From NCBI GenBank assembly GCA_013398015.1, contig VZRR01004733.1:160516-224515 (forward strand): a stretch of 64,000 nt of DNA, in the 5' to 3' direction. The notes beneath the pieces are model-generated. The model was not told the DNA's origin and did no database searches. It worked only from the letters and a program-made list of their open reading frames with translations. Numbering within the stretch: position 1 is the first letter of the stretch; each line of letters starts with the position of its first letter. Below are positions 13,114 through 26,880 of this stretch, piece after piece. This DNA comes from Oreocharis arfaki. Taxonomy: Eukaryota > Chordata > Aves > Passeriformes > Paramythiidae. Both the position numbers and the translations under genes were made by a program.

Positions 13114-14690
13114 AATTACAAACAAAGGTAGTTTTCCAGGAGATTTTTCAAATGTTTAACATGTACCTATGGAAGTGCAGGGACACCTGAGTTAACAGCC
13201 CTCCAAGAAGTGGGGACAATACACCAGTGTTACTCCAGCACTGTGTGCTAGATAACAAACTCTGACAAATTCGAGGTCATATCCCAGGTGAAAACCTGGA
13301 GATTAAGCTACTGTACAGCAAGGAACAACAGCACCACCACCAGGTGTTGAAAGAAAAGAACAGTTTTAGAATATTCAACCTTGAGGATGTTGCAAAATGG
13401 AAGAAGATGCCAATGGACTGCTCTGGCTCATTCCTGCACTCAGCATTGTAATTGGCTACTGCTGCTTTTGGCAGCTGATGGTGTTTATAGCTATTGCAGA
13501 TTTGTAAGTGAGTTGTTTTTAAACGTTAAGATCATGTATATTCCTCTTTCTGGGCATGAATGTGGTTATATTAGGAGGCTGGGCATTCTGCTGGGCATAT
13601 GAGGATTTTCAAAGGGATGTATCACATTCTGAGATTCCTTTTTTGAAATTATTTTTTTTTGAATCCAAGTATTTTGTACTGTTTTTAAGTTCTAATGTTG
13701 TCTGGAACGTCCCAGTAATAATGTAATCTGAAAAATAACAATTTAGCAGTAGAAACAGAGTCTAAGATATAAAGAGTCCCTCTTAGTAGAGGACATGGTA
13801 TTTTTCCTCATTTCTAACAAGCTGTGAATCAGAATGGCAGCATTCATATAATTTAGACTCCGATGCAGATTTACAACCAATAATTTCAAATGTTTAAGTA
13901 GCACAGAAATCCATAAGAACATCGAGATATACAGTACTCAGGAGTTTCTCCCACTATCCGCTTTATCCTTGCTGCTATTCTCTCTTCAGCCTCGCAGTAC
14001 AGTTCTATTTCTTCTTCCTTCTCCCACTACATCTGCTACAATCCATCTCTCATTAACTTCTTTTCTCCTTTTCTCTTCTCCTCTTCAGCATCCTGCTAAT
14101 GCCTCTCTTCATTCCAGCAGTCTCTCTACTGATGAACTGACTGGCAGATTTTTTCCCCAAATGCTCCAGACTAATCTGATCTGCACAGCCAGCTATCATC
14201 AGTATGCTCTCAAGTACTGCATGCTGGGTGCCAATGTGTAATCTGTGCAAAAAATACCATTTTCTTTTATGTTTTATACAGACTAGAGAATAGAAAAAGA
14301 CAAAGGATTCTCAGAGGTCTGCCACTTTGACTGAAACAGTCTTAATAACTGAATGTCTTCCAGACTCAATTGCATTGCACCTACCCTTTTTCCAGAATTT
14401 TTTGTAACTGTCGCACTTTTGGGGGGGAGCACAAAGCTTCCCACAACACAGAAAGCTGCAAAAAGAGCCAATTTCTCCCCTCCCCCTCCCCTCTTAAAGT
14501 TTGAGTCTTCGCATTTTGCTTTCCTAAATATGAAGTACTTTAGTATTAGTGCTACTGTTATCCATCACCAACAACATCTGTGCAGCACTACTTGTTTGAC
14601 CACCAGACACTGCAACTTTCAGAATTTAACCAAAACCATCTTTTTATTTATTTTTTTTCTGCAAACTACTATAATTTCCTGAACCTTGGA

Positions 14691-14703
14691 TTTTTTTTTT
14701 TTT
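14691..14703. repeat. Poly(T) tract
   Basis: Thirteen T bases followed by CAG. This resembles a splice acceptor, but no supported coding sequence follows. Confidence 0.9.
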
Positions 14704-17109
14704 CAGATTTATCTTTCTTTCTTTTTCTTTGATGATTGAACTTATGTTATTACATACTAATATAAAAGTGACACAATGAATGTCTTACAGGGCCCCTATC
14801 ACTGAAATGACAGACAAAGATTAATGCTTAGAGAAGCAGGATGGATTCATGAAGTTATCAAGATTACTTTTCTTTTGTCCTATTTATTAAAAAAATACAC
14901 CTGGTAATTCAACTTCTTTGTTGTGACTCAGTCTTTTCAACATTTATTTCCATCCATTTGTTGCAGAACCTACAATTTCCATTCTTCATGAAGGCAGACC
15001 AGACACATTTAAAATCATACTTGATAGCTCTGTATTTTGTGGCTGAATTTCTTGGAGCTGCCTTTGAGACCTGAATATCCAATTCCCAGCAGAACGACAG
15101 GTCATGAGGCTTCTCTAAAACTACCTGTAGTTTTACAGATGTTAGTCTATACGAGTGAGAAAACTAAACAATCACTCTGAATTTTCAGAGCAAGTTTATA
15201 GTTCTTGAATGGAAAGATGCCCCTATGGGGTTGATTTCACATTTTTCCTTTAATCCATAACTTTGGACAGATTACTGAGGTGATTGATGGAGAAGTACTT
15301 AGTGTCAATTTGGTTTATGAAGTATTTTCATTGATGTTTAATTTCTCTGATAACAAAAGAGACAAAAAATTACAGAGGATGGGGTTTGTTAACTTAGGGC
15401 TGCTCAAAAGATGCCTAGAATTACAGTAATGTGTTGCCAAAGTATTTTTCATTATACAACATTTCATGCCCACAATAACTTCAGCTTTTGAATCAGCACA
15501 AGGTCATGTTACAGCTTTGTATCACAACAACAGTGACAATATAATTGAAATAGAATTCTCCCTTAAGGAGAAGTGCTCACTTAAAAATCCAGTCTTGCAT
15601 TAGATCAAGAGAAAATAAATAGTAAAAATGCAAAGACCCTCCACTTCAGATGCTAGTCTCAGGTGCGGCTGTGATCTGGCAGAGATATGAAAAAGCTGAC
15701 TTAGTTCTCTCTTTTCCCATTCAAATGGCATGTTAGCTGAACCTCATAGAGCCTTGCCAAATCATGCATATGCTGAAGATCACTTTAAAATAAAAAATAT
15801 TTGATATCCAGATGGGTCTGTAATTTACAAAACTTGATTGCTGCATGTTTATTAAGAATTTGAAACTCCATACAGAACTTTAATAAATTAGTAATTTATG
15901 GTAGTCGATGCCATTTGGTAGAAACAGGGTCCTCTAACTGATCTTCTTAGAGTGAGTCAGCAGAAGAACTACCACGTTATTTTTGCTGTCTACTAATCAA
16001 AGACATAACATTAGTGAGAAAAGTACTTTGCCTAACATTTAAGTGGGGCGAAAATTGCATTATTTTATGTTGAAAAGGACTAATTCTTGACCTACTCTAC
16101 AGCTCACCCCGTGAAGAGTGTAAGGCTGATGCATTTAATACCAGCTTGTCTGCTCTCGATAGTTCCTTTACTATTAGCTCTCCTACACACTCATCACAGA
16201 TGCTTCTATAATGATCACAATTTTCAATTGCCACACTTAAAATGTTTCCTTCTTCCATGATCATAGAAAAATTAAAAATTCTTTTGAGATGAGTAATAAA
16301 CAATACTAGTCAGTATGTTTGATATGGTTAATACTTAATTGTTTTGATTAGCTCTGGGTCTTTGCAAAGAAAGAGAATATTATCTCTGCATAGCACTTCA
16401 TTTAACTTTGACAGCATATTCACATATCAGTGTTCAGTGTAATTTCTTTAAGTGTGGCTGAGCTTCTTTCTTCCTCTATCAAAGCTAAATAGATGGCACT
16501 AGAATTTTTACAAAAGCAAGAGCTTTTGTCTGCCTCAGGTACCATCACTACTCTGCAGTAGAAAGCAGCCATAAACTCATCTCAGCTGGCTGCTTATGGG
16601 TTCATCCTACAGAATCCTTAGGATGCTGCTGAGATAACAGTATTTTACTTGGGATGAAGACTTGGGGAAGGTGAAGTGTTCATGGGTTACTTCTCATTCT
16701 CTGAGTACCTAAACATTGGGAAAAAAGCCAGCAACTTCTTAGTTGCGCCAGACCAGTGCTTTTGGGAGACCAGAGCAGCTGTAGGGGCTTATGGGAGTAC
16801 CTCAGCTACTGGGGACCCAAGCCTGGTTTTTTTCAGTTGTCTTCTTTTTGCCATAGTTTGTGTCAGTCTGAATAAGCCATGCAGGATGGGAATAAGGAGG
16901 AAAGGAATGAAGAAATTCAGTGCTTCAATACAATAAAAAGCTATGTGCTTAGCACTCACCTCGTTTCTATCTGTAGTACAACTGCATTGACTTTTACAGG
17001 GCTGGAATCTTTACATAGAAGCCTGTTATAAAAAGGCAGGTTAATGAGACTGTCCTTCTGCTAAAAGTCCTTATTCCTCTGGGAGAGTACACACGGAAAC
17101 AATACAAAC

Positions 17110-17160
17110 GTGTGTGTGTATAAATATATATGTGTATATATATATATATGTATATGTGTA
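17110..17160. repeat. (TG)n/(TA)n compound microsatellite
   Basis: TG units pass into TA units and back (GTGTGTGTATAAATATATAT and onward to TATATGTGTA). About 50 bp, interrupted. Confidence 0.93.
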
Positions 17161-20100
17161 CTTACTAAAGCATTCCGAGTACCATGGCTGAATTATCTAG
17201 ACCACTGAATACGGAAGAAACTTGTTAGTGAGGAAGGTGGGCTATCTTGAGGGTATGTCAGATACCACAGAGGGTTTATAATGACTGCTGCAACCCTAAT
17301 TCAGAATAGTCTCTTTTTCTCTGCTCTTTACTAATTTTCCGTATTACCTGTAAGTCTAAGTCAGTGGAAGTAATGAAATAGGGACAGTGTAATTGCTTTG
17401 AACTGTGAACTTGAGATGAATCCAAACCAGTAATGAATGTAATACCCTTGTAGAGAAAAGAGGGGAGAATTTAAATCCCTCCCACCTGAAGAACACCCCG
17501 TGTGTGTCTCCTGACTGGATGGAGTGGATACACTTAGCCCTGTGTCATTGACATCTATAATGCATTCTTGGCTCATTCTGGTCTTGCAAAGCCAAACACT
17601 AGTTTATTTATGTTGTAACTTTGATTCATTATCAAGTCAGATGGAAATACAGAGAAATTTATACTGCTGTTTACAGTTCGTGGTTTTTTCCAGTTTTTAT
17701 CTCTTAATTCCTAGTCTTTTTGCTTCCTTGCACCCATTACAATCTCTGAAATATGTGCCTCATTAAAAAACATAAGATAAGCTAATATTGTGGTTTAGAT
17801 GAGAAAGAACCATGATACTTTCTTTCTGACAATCATATTTTCCAAATCTCAAGTGAAAGTGAAGCGTAGCATGCTTCACATGACACTCCATCATTAAATA
17901 AGGAAGTTCTAATGAAAATAATTGAGCAATGGCTGCCCTTTCTGTGTCACTTTTGTATGGCCCATTAATTCTAGCAAGTCTGTCTAAGAGTCACTATTAT
18001 CAACTTCACAAAGATAATCAAGCATTAATCTTAAATCAGTAGCTCATTATTTTAAAACTCATTTTATGACCAGTGGGTTGACTTAGAGGATCTAATAGCG
18101 TGCTTCTTGGGTTTCAATGAGTGAGAAATTTTACTTTAGAACTGAGTGAAATGAGAGACCTGTCAACATATTTTAATAACGTTACTCTTAATAATCACAA
18201 TAATTAGAAATTAAGAAAAAAAAAATCTTTCCCTGTTTCATTTTGGACTGGAGAAATATTATTCCTCCAAAATATTATTGAAATATTTGTGAGAATTAAA
18301 GATGAAGACATTTCAGTAATAAATTCAGTAAAAGCTGAACTACCTTCTGATTGAATGCGTTATTCACAAGATGTCTTGTAAATGGCTGGACTTGCCGTTT
18401 ATTTTACTGAATTTGTTAGAAGTGTGTCATACAAAGGCTAGCTAAAGTACAGCTAGTAAATTCCTAAACTCAGGAATTCTACTACTGATGCAGTTTCCTT
18501 TCTGAAGTGTTCTTGATAGAGTTTAAGTCACCGTAGGTGTTATGCAGTACTTAGATATGACTGAGTCTTGCATAATTTTGTTTTCAGAAATTCTTCCTAG
18601 TAAGGACCAAATTTTGCTCATTCTGAAGCTAGACAACTTTGGGATCAAACTTTCAGCCAGCCTTATGAGGTTTTTTGGCCTCCTATGTCTATTCATAACC
18701 AAATGTTTCACTGGGCAACTTGAAAAACTTAAACTTTAAGGAGACATGATACTAGTTTTGCTGTGTTTCCCAAAAACTCTCTGACAGATATGTGCTGAGA
18801 AATCTTGGAAGAAAAATTTCTAAAATTTGCAAAGCCATGTTTATTAGGGCTTAATGTAAACCACTGTCCACATCTTTCAGTAGTTTATCACTCTCTTCTT
18901 TTGAGGTATAAGGCAAGATGTCTCAATGAAATTTTTCTGTCAGGTTGACAAAGATGTTGGCTTCTAATGAAGGACACTGTTCAGCAGACTGCATAGGGAT
19001 CTAAAAGCTTCTGGCTCACATACTCATCAGCTATCAATGATTTCCCCACTTGTACCAAGAAAACAGCTCTTAGATTAAAAAAGATGAGGACTCTGAAATG
19101 AAGCTAAATGAAACTCTCTCTGTCCTGCTCAGAAAATATATTAGTAATACATTATATCTGTCTTACAAAACTTACAGTTTAATTAGCTAGAGTGTTATTA
19201 TGGCTTCACTAACAAGAATATAATCAGAGAATATCTATTAAAAGGCAAACCCAAGCAATACTTCAGAATTGAAAGGACTGAAAGATTTCCTGTTTTCCAT
19301 GGACGTACACAGCAGTACTTCCACAGTAAAATGAATCAATGTCTCTCTCAATAGTGTAGTATTTACACCAAGAACAAACATGTAAATTAGTTGAATCCAT
19401 TTCCATTGTTCAAAGTAGCTGAAAAGTGGAAAGTAAAAAAATGAAAACATGTAGTCAGAACTGGGAAATTATATATTTAATTTTTATATCTTTGTATTGT
19501 GCTTAAAATATTCTGATAAATATTTACTGCATTTGCATGCAGCTTGGAAAATCACTATCCTACAAGAAGGATAGTTATATAATGCATTGCAAAGAAATTA
19601 TAAGTACAGGTGACTTACAGTGGGTGCAGATTCACCGCTTGTATATAAACGTATTGTATCCATACATAAACAAACCTTTATAACATTTAATGGTGTTGGA
19701 AAACCATAAAGCACATTTTTGAAGAGTTCCAGTCCTTTTCATTGCGATAGGTATTTTTGATACACATCTAGAATAGGTATGAGTATATATTCTAGTGAGG
19801 AAAAGACTTTGTTTGCTGATAGTGTTCCATTTTTATCAGAGCAAACAGTAAATTAGATTCATGTAGTTTTTCCTCTTTCCAGAATGTGTTCAAGTGTTCA
19901 CTTAATTCAAGTGTTTGTATGCTTAAGCTTATTCTGTCCCTAAGAGGGAAATTAATCTTCCAGGCAATGAGGAGTGACCTGGGTGACCCCAGAGAGCAGG
20001 GAAGTTGACACTAACCAGTTGAGACTAGTAGTAATCTCATGCTGTGCAGAAGGTCTAAGTGAACAGTCCACAAGGTTAATGTGTTAGTACTTCAAGACGG

Positions 20101-22399
20101 TGTCCTAGGGAAAAAAAGTAGATAATTAACTAACCCAGAGCCACAGGCTATTTTGTGTTCCTTCTGTCATTATGATGATAGAGATATACTAAACAGACTT
20201 TCTCTTTTGAGAATCTGTGCTCTGATGAATTATAAAGGCTCAAATCAGAACCGTGCTTGCCTGTGAACTTAATGCGATTAAACAGCAGTAGGGCAGAGGG
20301 GTGTCCTGAAACTTTTACCTGGTGAACTGTTTTTGTCTCCTGGTAGCAAAAAGTGTGGTAACTCTGCTTAATGTGCTACTTTCCTAGCATCAGTGGGGCA
20401 ATAAACAACACATTTACAATTTATATTATTATCAGTATTAATAATTATATCCACAGTCATGTTACTGTGGTTACATGCTGGGATGAATATGTTATTTTTA
20501 ATTGGGTTAAATTTTTTTGTAAAAGAATAAATGGTTAAGCTCTTTAAACAAAGACTACAGTTTTCCTTTAAGAAGAGTCTAGACAAAAGAGAAATAAAAT
20601 AGTAAGATGCTTTGATTGTACTAATAAGTATTCTAAAATAATAATAAAAAAATCCACAGACCTCATTGTATTCCTTCTCTTAAATACTGAGTTGTTTCAG
20701 GAGCAGCTATCAGCAGTGGAGGCTTTAAAACAAAAAAGTGAATCTTGTGAATTGTTTTATGCAGTGCGTGTGTGATGCTGCCAAAAGAGATTCTGAGTGG
20801 TGTAGAAATTAAAAGCTATCAATATTCTGGTGACATCAGGGTCATCAGGTCGATTTATTGATAGATATAATTATTTTTGAGTTAGCAATTGAGAACTGTG
20901 GCTTAAAAAAATTAGCCTTATCTCAATCCCATGAAGCCAGAAGTGATGCCAATGAGTCCACTAAAACGGTTACATTCTAATAGCATGAGGAGACTGATGG
21001 GACTATTAAGAAGAGTCATTAATCTTTTTGTCACAGTTCTCATTTATACATCAAGTCTGTGCTTTCAAGAAGCCCTCCTCAGCCGTAGCTCTCCTTTGCT
21101 GGCATGTTGTTCACATAGAGTTTTTGTTTTTCGTTAGAGGAGCAACACAGTGTGCTTGCTGTGGACTGGTTGTTCAGAAAACAATTTTGAAGATCAAATG
21201 CTGAAAAAGGGTTAGCTAGGTATGTTTGTCGATAACACTCAGGGAGAATTTTACCTAGACACAAGTCCTTGCATAATACTAATTTTGTGCATTACATTAT
21301 AAGATCTTTGCTACTGTTTCACAGAAACCAGACCAATTTTACAAGTCTACTTGAAGTTACTTCAGATATAGTAGGAATTTATTTTAAATAAATGGATTTA
21401 AACTACAGTGCTCCCATTGTTCCTGTTTAGCTGCCTTCCTTATGCAGCCTTCCCAAATGATTTTACGCATTTCTGCCTGCAAACTTTCTAAAGGTAGCAA
21501 GGGCAAGATAGCACCAAATATGACCTAGGCAATGTGGAGACTTGTCCACGCCTCTGCAACCCAGCAGCCTGGAGAGTTAAGCTGAGAGTTAAAGGAAACA
21601 GCAGCTTCAACTGACAAATGTGTGAAGTAATTTGTTGTTATGGCAAATGCTGCTTTCTTCCTTTTCATCTCTTGGGGACAGTGTTAGGAATAAGGCTAGT
21701 GTTTCAGAGCTCTACAAGATTTCTATCCTCCTCTTTCTGACTTTCTGTGGCAAAAGTGGCCCATCTTGGGGCAGCAAAAATTGGTTCTTCTCTACACGGT
21801 TGGCAAGAGTATTTCGGTTTCACTTGGCTATGGTTGTCTTGAGCTAGCTTTTCATACTGGCATGTCACATGTCACAACTATTCAAACATTTTTCTTCAAA
21901 AGTAGCAAGCATTCAACCACTGATGTCTGCTTTCATAGACTACACTGATTAAATGCAACCACCTCGTCCAGTACAATGCCAGGCCTGTTTAGTAATTTTG
22001 TAGTGGCAATTGTATAGTTTATGCACAACCTGACTAGCATGCACATTTTCCATGTCATGCTGGCACAGATGTATTTTGAGTATGAGCTGACTGTTCCTTA
22101 CTCATGGTTCTTGTCATTGTTCTTTTCACAACTATTTATACTTACATTTTTATGAGCAAATAACATCTCAACCATTATTTCCAGGAAACTTGAATAATGT
22201 AAAAAAAATACAGGTCAGATTCTGCCACTACATATGCAAAGTGGATCCACTGATTTGTGAGGCATTTATTATTGCATAATCTGTTTTATAAAATAAATCC
22301 CACCAAAAATACATAGTAAAGGTATTGGTCAAAGACTCTGAAGATTAAAATGAGCTTAATAAAATCTATTCCTCCCAGGCAACAAAAAGAGAAAAAGTA

Positions 22400-22453
22400 G
22401 ATATATAATCAGTATATATAATTCACTCAATATACGTGCATATATATATATCA
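22400..22453. repeat. AT-rich imperfect (TA)n with repeated ACGTGCA
   Basis: Interrupted TATA runs. The last run (about 22440-22451) is flanked by ACGTGCA on both sides in direct orientation, and the right copy is preceded by C to give a CACGTG palindrome. Confidence 0.8.
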
Positions 22454-23156
22454 CGTGCATTTAATTTTCATCTTTTGAGAAGGGATCAATCTATCAGAGG
22501 TGATAGTGCCATTTTTATCTTTATATCTTTGCATTTCTAAGAATGATATTTTTTGCCATGGTGGAAAAATCAGTAACAAAGCCAACTACATCCTGTTTTA
22601 CCAATCACCAAGATAACTAGTTTTAATGCTCTCTATGTAGAGTACATTTTGTTTGCTTTTATTTTTACATTGAATACTGATGATAGCTAATAATATATCA
22701 ATAATAAAAAATAAATCAATAGGTTTATTCACTTGAAAGAAGCAAATAATCATTCAACTATCACCTCTTTCTGCAAATATTATTGGCCAAGTCTTCCACT
22801 GATCAATGTGGAATGGCATCACTGGGATTTCATTAAGATTTCACTTGTTTTCCTTCAGTGTCCTAGCAAATAATATGTATAAATCAATGGAGAAAACAGA
22901 ATTCTGAAAATGTTCTTTTAATCTGAAGGACCTGCTCATAAAGTTCCTGTCCCTCTTTGTTTGGCAAGGTTTTCTCAAAGTCATTAAGAGGTTGAAATCA
23001 TAGCCGAAGATAACTGAATGCTTTTTTCCTCACAAGAAGCTCTGATGTATGTTTATTATTGAATTTTGTAAAAAAATGTCTTTTATTTTTGGTTTTCTGT
23101 TGAATTATTTCTCAAGCACAGTATGGAATCACTTTGATCAGATGCCTTGCCTTATT

Positions 23157-23184
23157 TAAAATAAATAAAAAAATAAATAATTTT
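23157..23184. repeat. (AAAT)n microsatellite
   Basis: TAAAATAAATAAAAAAATAAATAA-type A-rich tetranucleotide repeat, imperfect. Confidence 0.88.
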
Positions 23185-23889
23185 ATCTGTCATTCTCCAA
23201 GGTGCTTTTATTAGTAAAATGGCTTCACCACAGCATTACCTCTGGCTTGGGTCACTGATGAAGAAAGTTGCGGCCTAAAAAATACAGATTTCCAACTGTC
23301 CATGAGGGCAATGAAGATAAAAAGCCTGAAGAGATCACAAATTTATAGCAGAGAGCGAGGCACTACTTTCTATTGGTTTCTTTATGTGTTGCCTTGTTTG
23401 TGGGGCCATAATTACATACTGATTACGGCCAGAAAAAAAGATTCTCTCCATCCTGAATGGTAATTACTGTATTACTGTGTTTCACTCCCATCCCTTTCTT
23501 TTGCTCCTTCTGACCGTTATCAGATCTAATTTAGCTTTTAACATGGCTTTTGGGAAACATAAAATTCAAAATATTGTTTACATTCCTTACAGTGATGGTC
23601 ATCTTGTGAATTATATATCAGCTAGTATATATTACTAACTAATTAACTTAGTGTAACTGTGCATGTACCCCTGAGAGTGGAGAATGTTAAAATGAAAGGC
23701 TGACTACAGCTTCCTTGAGCTACATGATCTAGGCTGTGTTTGAGTTTCTATCCCTTCAGGTGACTTCTCTTTGATTAAATTAAGAGAACATCAAAATTGT
23801 TCTCCTGTAAGGAAGCAATAAATCTACCCTAAGACAAAATAGTGCAATTTGTCTTAAAAAAAAATTCTTTTCTTTACCTCTCTGACATT

Positions 23890-24000
23890 CTCGCATTACA
23901 CCAGATTTTGAGACAAAATTGGAGGGGCTGTAAATCACCCTTACTCCATTGACTTCCATTGGAACTGAGCTGATTCAGGCCAGCAGAAGAGGTCAGTGCC
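23890..24000. repeat. Probable ancient amniote interspersed repeat
   Basis: The run CTGTAAATCACCCTTACTCC, then CATTGACTTCCATTGGAAC, then GATTCAGGCCAGCAGAAG resembles a repeat I recall as common in turtle, crocodilian and bird DNA (TTACTCCATTGACTTCAATGG-like core with a TTACACCAGCTGAGG-like tail). I cannot assign the family by name. Ends are approximate. Confidence 0.45.
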
Positions 24001-24644
24001 AAGAGCTGTGAATGCTTTCAGCCATGAAACAAGTCACTTGCAGATCATTAGGACAGCCTAAAAAGGAATCTTACCAAAGTACATTCTGGCTTTCTTCTGT
24101 CTGTTCTTTGAAACTTTGCTATCCACTGAGGTGACAGTGAGTGAGTTCTCTACTGATGAAAATGTTTGAAATGTGTTTAAAAAGAGACCAGAGTTCTCAC
24201 CACCACTTTCCATCAGTAAACTTTCTTCCCTCTAACTGTCACAGAATTCCAGGCTCATGGGAGTGAATTTGAAAATTAGTTATACAATTCTTGCACTAAG
24301 TGTTATGGTAGCCAAAATAAAAGGTATCCAAACTAGCAAAACTAAATGTAGCGTACCCTTATCTGTGTAACATGTCCCTAAAGATACAGATACCTTACGT
24401 GGTGAAGTCAAATATAACAATATTTTTTAATGTTAATTCACCTGGTTTTCTCTTTGCCTTGAACTGTACTTAATCACCTAAGGACTGAGAGAGTAATCAA
24501 CAAAAGTCCCCAGAACTCCCTCTGTTGTGGATTCCCACATGCTTGTCTGCAAGAGCATATGCACCTGTACATATACATCTGCACACAGGCATTTGAGATT
24601 GTTCAGTGGCATTGGCTAAGACATTTCTGGTGCAGTGGCATCTT

Positions 24645-25185
24645 AATAGTGGATCGTGGGATATTTTATGTTGGCAAGAACTTCAGGAGGTCTCAAGTCC
24701 AACCTCCTGTAGAAAACAGGATGGTAATTTCCATCCAGGCTTAAGCCACAACACAGAGTCAGTGTGAGGTTGGATCTGGGTGAGTTAGGGCTTTATCCAG
24801 TCAGGTTTTGAAAACATCTGAGGATGGAGAGAAACTGCATGGCGGTTCTTCTTTGCGGGGCCTCTTCTGCTGTCTGAGCAACCTTACCAGAAAAAAGCTT
24901 TTTCCAGTCTAAAGCTCTTGTTAAAAGCTATGACCATTGTGTCCTGCATCGTACACCACTGCATCGTACACCACTGTGGAGAGTATTGGTTCATCTCCCT
25001 GTTTGGATCTGCTGTTTGGGACTTGACCCAAAAGCCATTTCTTCTCTAGGCTGGCCAAACCCCATATCCTTCATCCTTTCCTCACAGGGCATGAACATCT
25101 TGATGGCTGTCTGCTGAACTTGCTCCAGTTTATTGATATATTTCTTATATAGAAGGGCTTGAAACACATTTACACATCTAATGTA
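24645..25185 (-). mobile_element. CR1 LINE 3' region, about 540 bp, diverged
   Basis: The + strand carries the antisense CR1 tail in order: an AGGAGGTCTCAAGTCCAACC-like start, GGGCTTTATCCAGTCAGG, TTTTGAAAACATCTGAGG, AAAAAGCTTTTTCCAGTC, and TTCTCTAGGCTGGCC. It ends with GCTGAACTTGCTCCAGTTTA. On the minus strand, part of the ORF2 C-terminal end is readable as KKYINKLEQVQQTAIKM and CEERMKDMGF, matching the CR1 pattern. A 15-bp tandem duplication (24946-24975) interrupts the body. The copy is not functional. Confidence 0.88.
24946..24975. repeat. Perfect 15-bp tandem duplication inside CR1
   Basis: GCATCGTACACCACT occurs twice in direct succession within the CR1 copy at 24.6-25.2 kb, so the duplication is younger than that insertion. 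Confidence 0.95.
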
Positions 25186-26579
25186 CTGGCGAAACACTTA
25201 AATTATTTGGGGAATTTTCCCATCAGTCTGCACACTAAAGGTTATGATACAAGTTATAAGAATAAGGAGAAATGAAATAGCCTTGGTAAAATGAGTTCAA
25301 ACTGCACTTGTTAAATTGGAACATGAACTGCACAAGATTTTGGCATTCTGCAAGGGAGATTGGATTTCTTCAAAAGTAAATCCATAACTGTAAAATAACT
25401 GGTAAGAAAGTAGATGGGAACATCTCAGTTTTGCTCAAGATCAAGACTTTTGACCAGCCTTAGGTTCCTAAAATACACTTATGATAATACAATGCTGATA
25501 GTCATATCACGTGTGGTCTTTTTTTTAATCATAGTAGCAGAATACCTAAAAATTCCTGTCCTTCTCATTTGATTTCAGAGTGTATGAAAACAACCAAGCG
25601 GGTCCTCACTGTCTCTATTACAATGACATACACACTCAATGGAAGATCTGCTTTTTTGGGGTACATATTACCAGCAGGCTTAGAATACTGTTAAAAGATT
25701 GTGCACTGAATTGCAAATCTGAAGCCTTGCTGTGCTAATAGCTGTTCATACTAGGGGACTTGATGATTTAGGTATGCAAAATACAGCAATATGAGTACCT
25801 CCTAACATGAGAAAGACTTTGCTTTAACAGTACTTTGCATATTTATTATAATTACAATTATTATTAGTGTATTAGAAACTGAAGGAGAGATTTGAAGTAA
25901 GTGCTTAATCACTAACATTTTTAAGCGGAAGATGAGTATCAAACAGGTGCTAAACCCAGTGTGAATTTGGTGGACTCGGATTTATTTGTTGGATTCATCT
26001 CCTGTGAGGAATTTACCTTGTTTGTACCATGAATTCTTGATGGCCGTCAGAAGAGGGTCGAGGCCCCCAGATTCTCAAGATGGCATTGGTTTTAGTTGTG
26101 TGAAATATATGCTTCAGATATTTTGGCAGCATACTGAGTTTTAAAGGTGTTTATGTGACTAAACAGGTTTTTGACTCCTTTTAAATTAGACGCCTAAAGT
26201 GTACTGTGGGGATGTTTTCTGGGTGTTATTTGTTACTTAGTCACAGGCATCCTGTTCAGCACCATCTTATTTAGCATGTCTCAGCGAAGGTAAATGCTCA
26301 AATTTGCTGCAAAAGCTCTGACAGCGTATCTATTTCTCTCCTCCTCCATAATGCCATCTCCAGACAAGCCTCTTTGCTCTCTCTTCAGCTCCTTGTAGAT
26401 AGTTGTCCTGATTCACACAGGGGGAGCAAGTAGAGCAAATTGATTCTCTCTATCCGAAAGGGACAGGATACCCATAAGGGAACTTTTCTTGGAGTTGCTT
26501 TGCTGTTACTGTTTTGCCCCGGTGAGGATGGGATATGTGCAGCTGTGAGAGTGCTGCCAATGGAGCGTGTACAGCCAAC

Positions 26580-26880
26580 TTGCTCAAGGAGCGAGTGTCT
26601 ATAATGTCCCTAATTTAGCAATTTTAGCAATGAAGCCAATCAGTTCTAATTAGTTTGTGATTACAGAACTAGCTATCTTCTAGGCTGTGCAAAGAGGACG
26701 GGGTAAACTGTCTTCCAGTTTTAGACTGAAATCCCGTTCCAGAAGGCAATCGTCCATGTCCTGTTCATGGCATCAAGCAGTCCATTAACTGGCTGCTTAG
26801 CTCTAATTGATGGTGCTCTTATTTTTATCAGGTCCTGAAAAAACACCTTTAATTAGACTAGTGGGGAAATTACAGATTTT
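26580..26880. promoter_or_regulatory. Candidate conserved noncoding element (homeodomain motifs)
   Basis: Three homeodomain-type cores, TAATTAG (26647-26653), TAATTGAT (26804-26811) and TTAATTAG (26849-26856), plus CCAAT (26636-26640), lie in higher-complexity sequence free of recognised repeats. Such patterns are common in long introns of neuronal genes. No conservation data were available. Confidence 0.28.

Noticed and set aside
14691..14750. Long T tract followed by CAG, resembling a splice acceptor
   Set aside because: The following sequence has no open frame matching GRM8 and no convincing donor. AT-rich introns produce many such decoys.
22434..22459. TA run flanked by ACGTGCA and CACGTG, checked as a hairpin or paired E-box element
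   Set aside because: The flanking copies are direct rather than inverted, and one CACGTG next to a TA microsatellite is not evidence of regulation.
24991..25197. Minus-strand ORF with LEQVQQTAIKM-like protein
   Set aside because: This is the decayed C-terminal end of CR1 ORF2, not a host gene.
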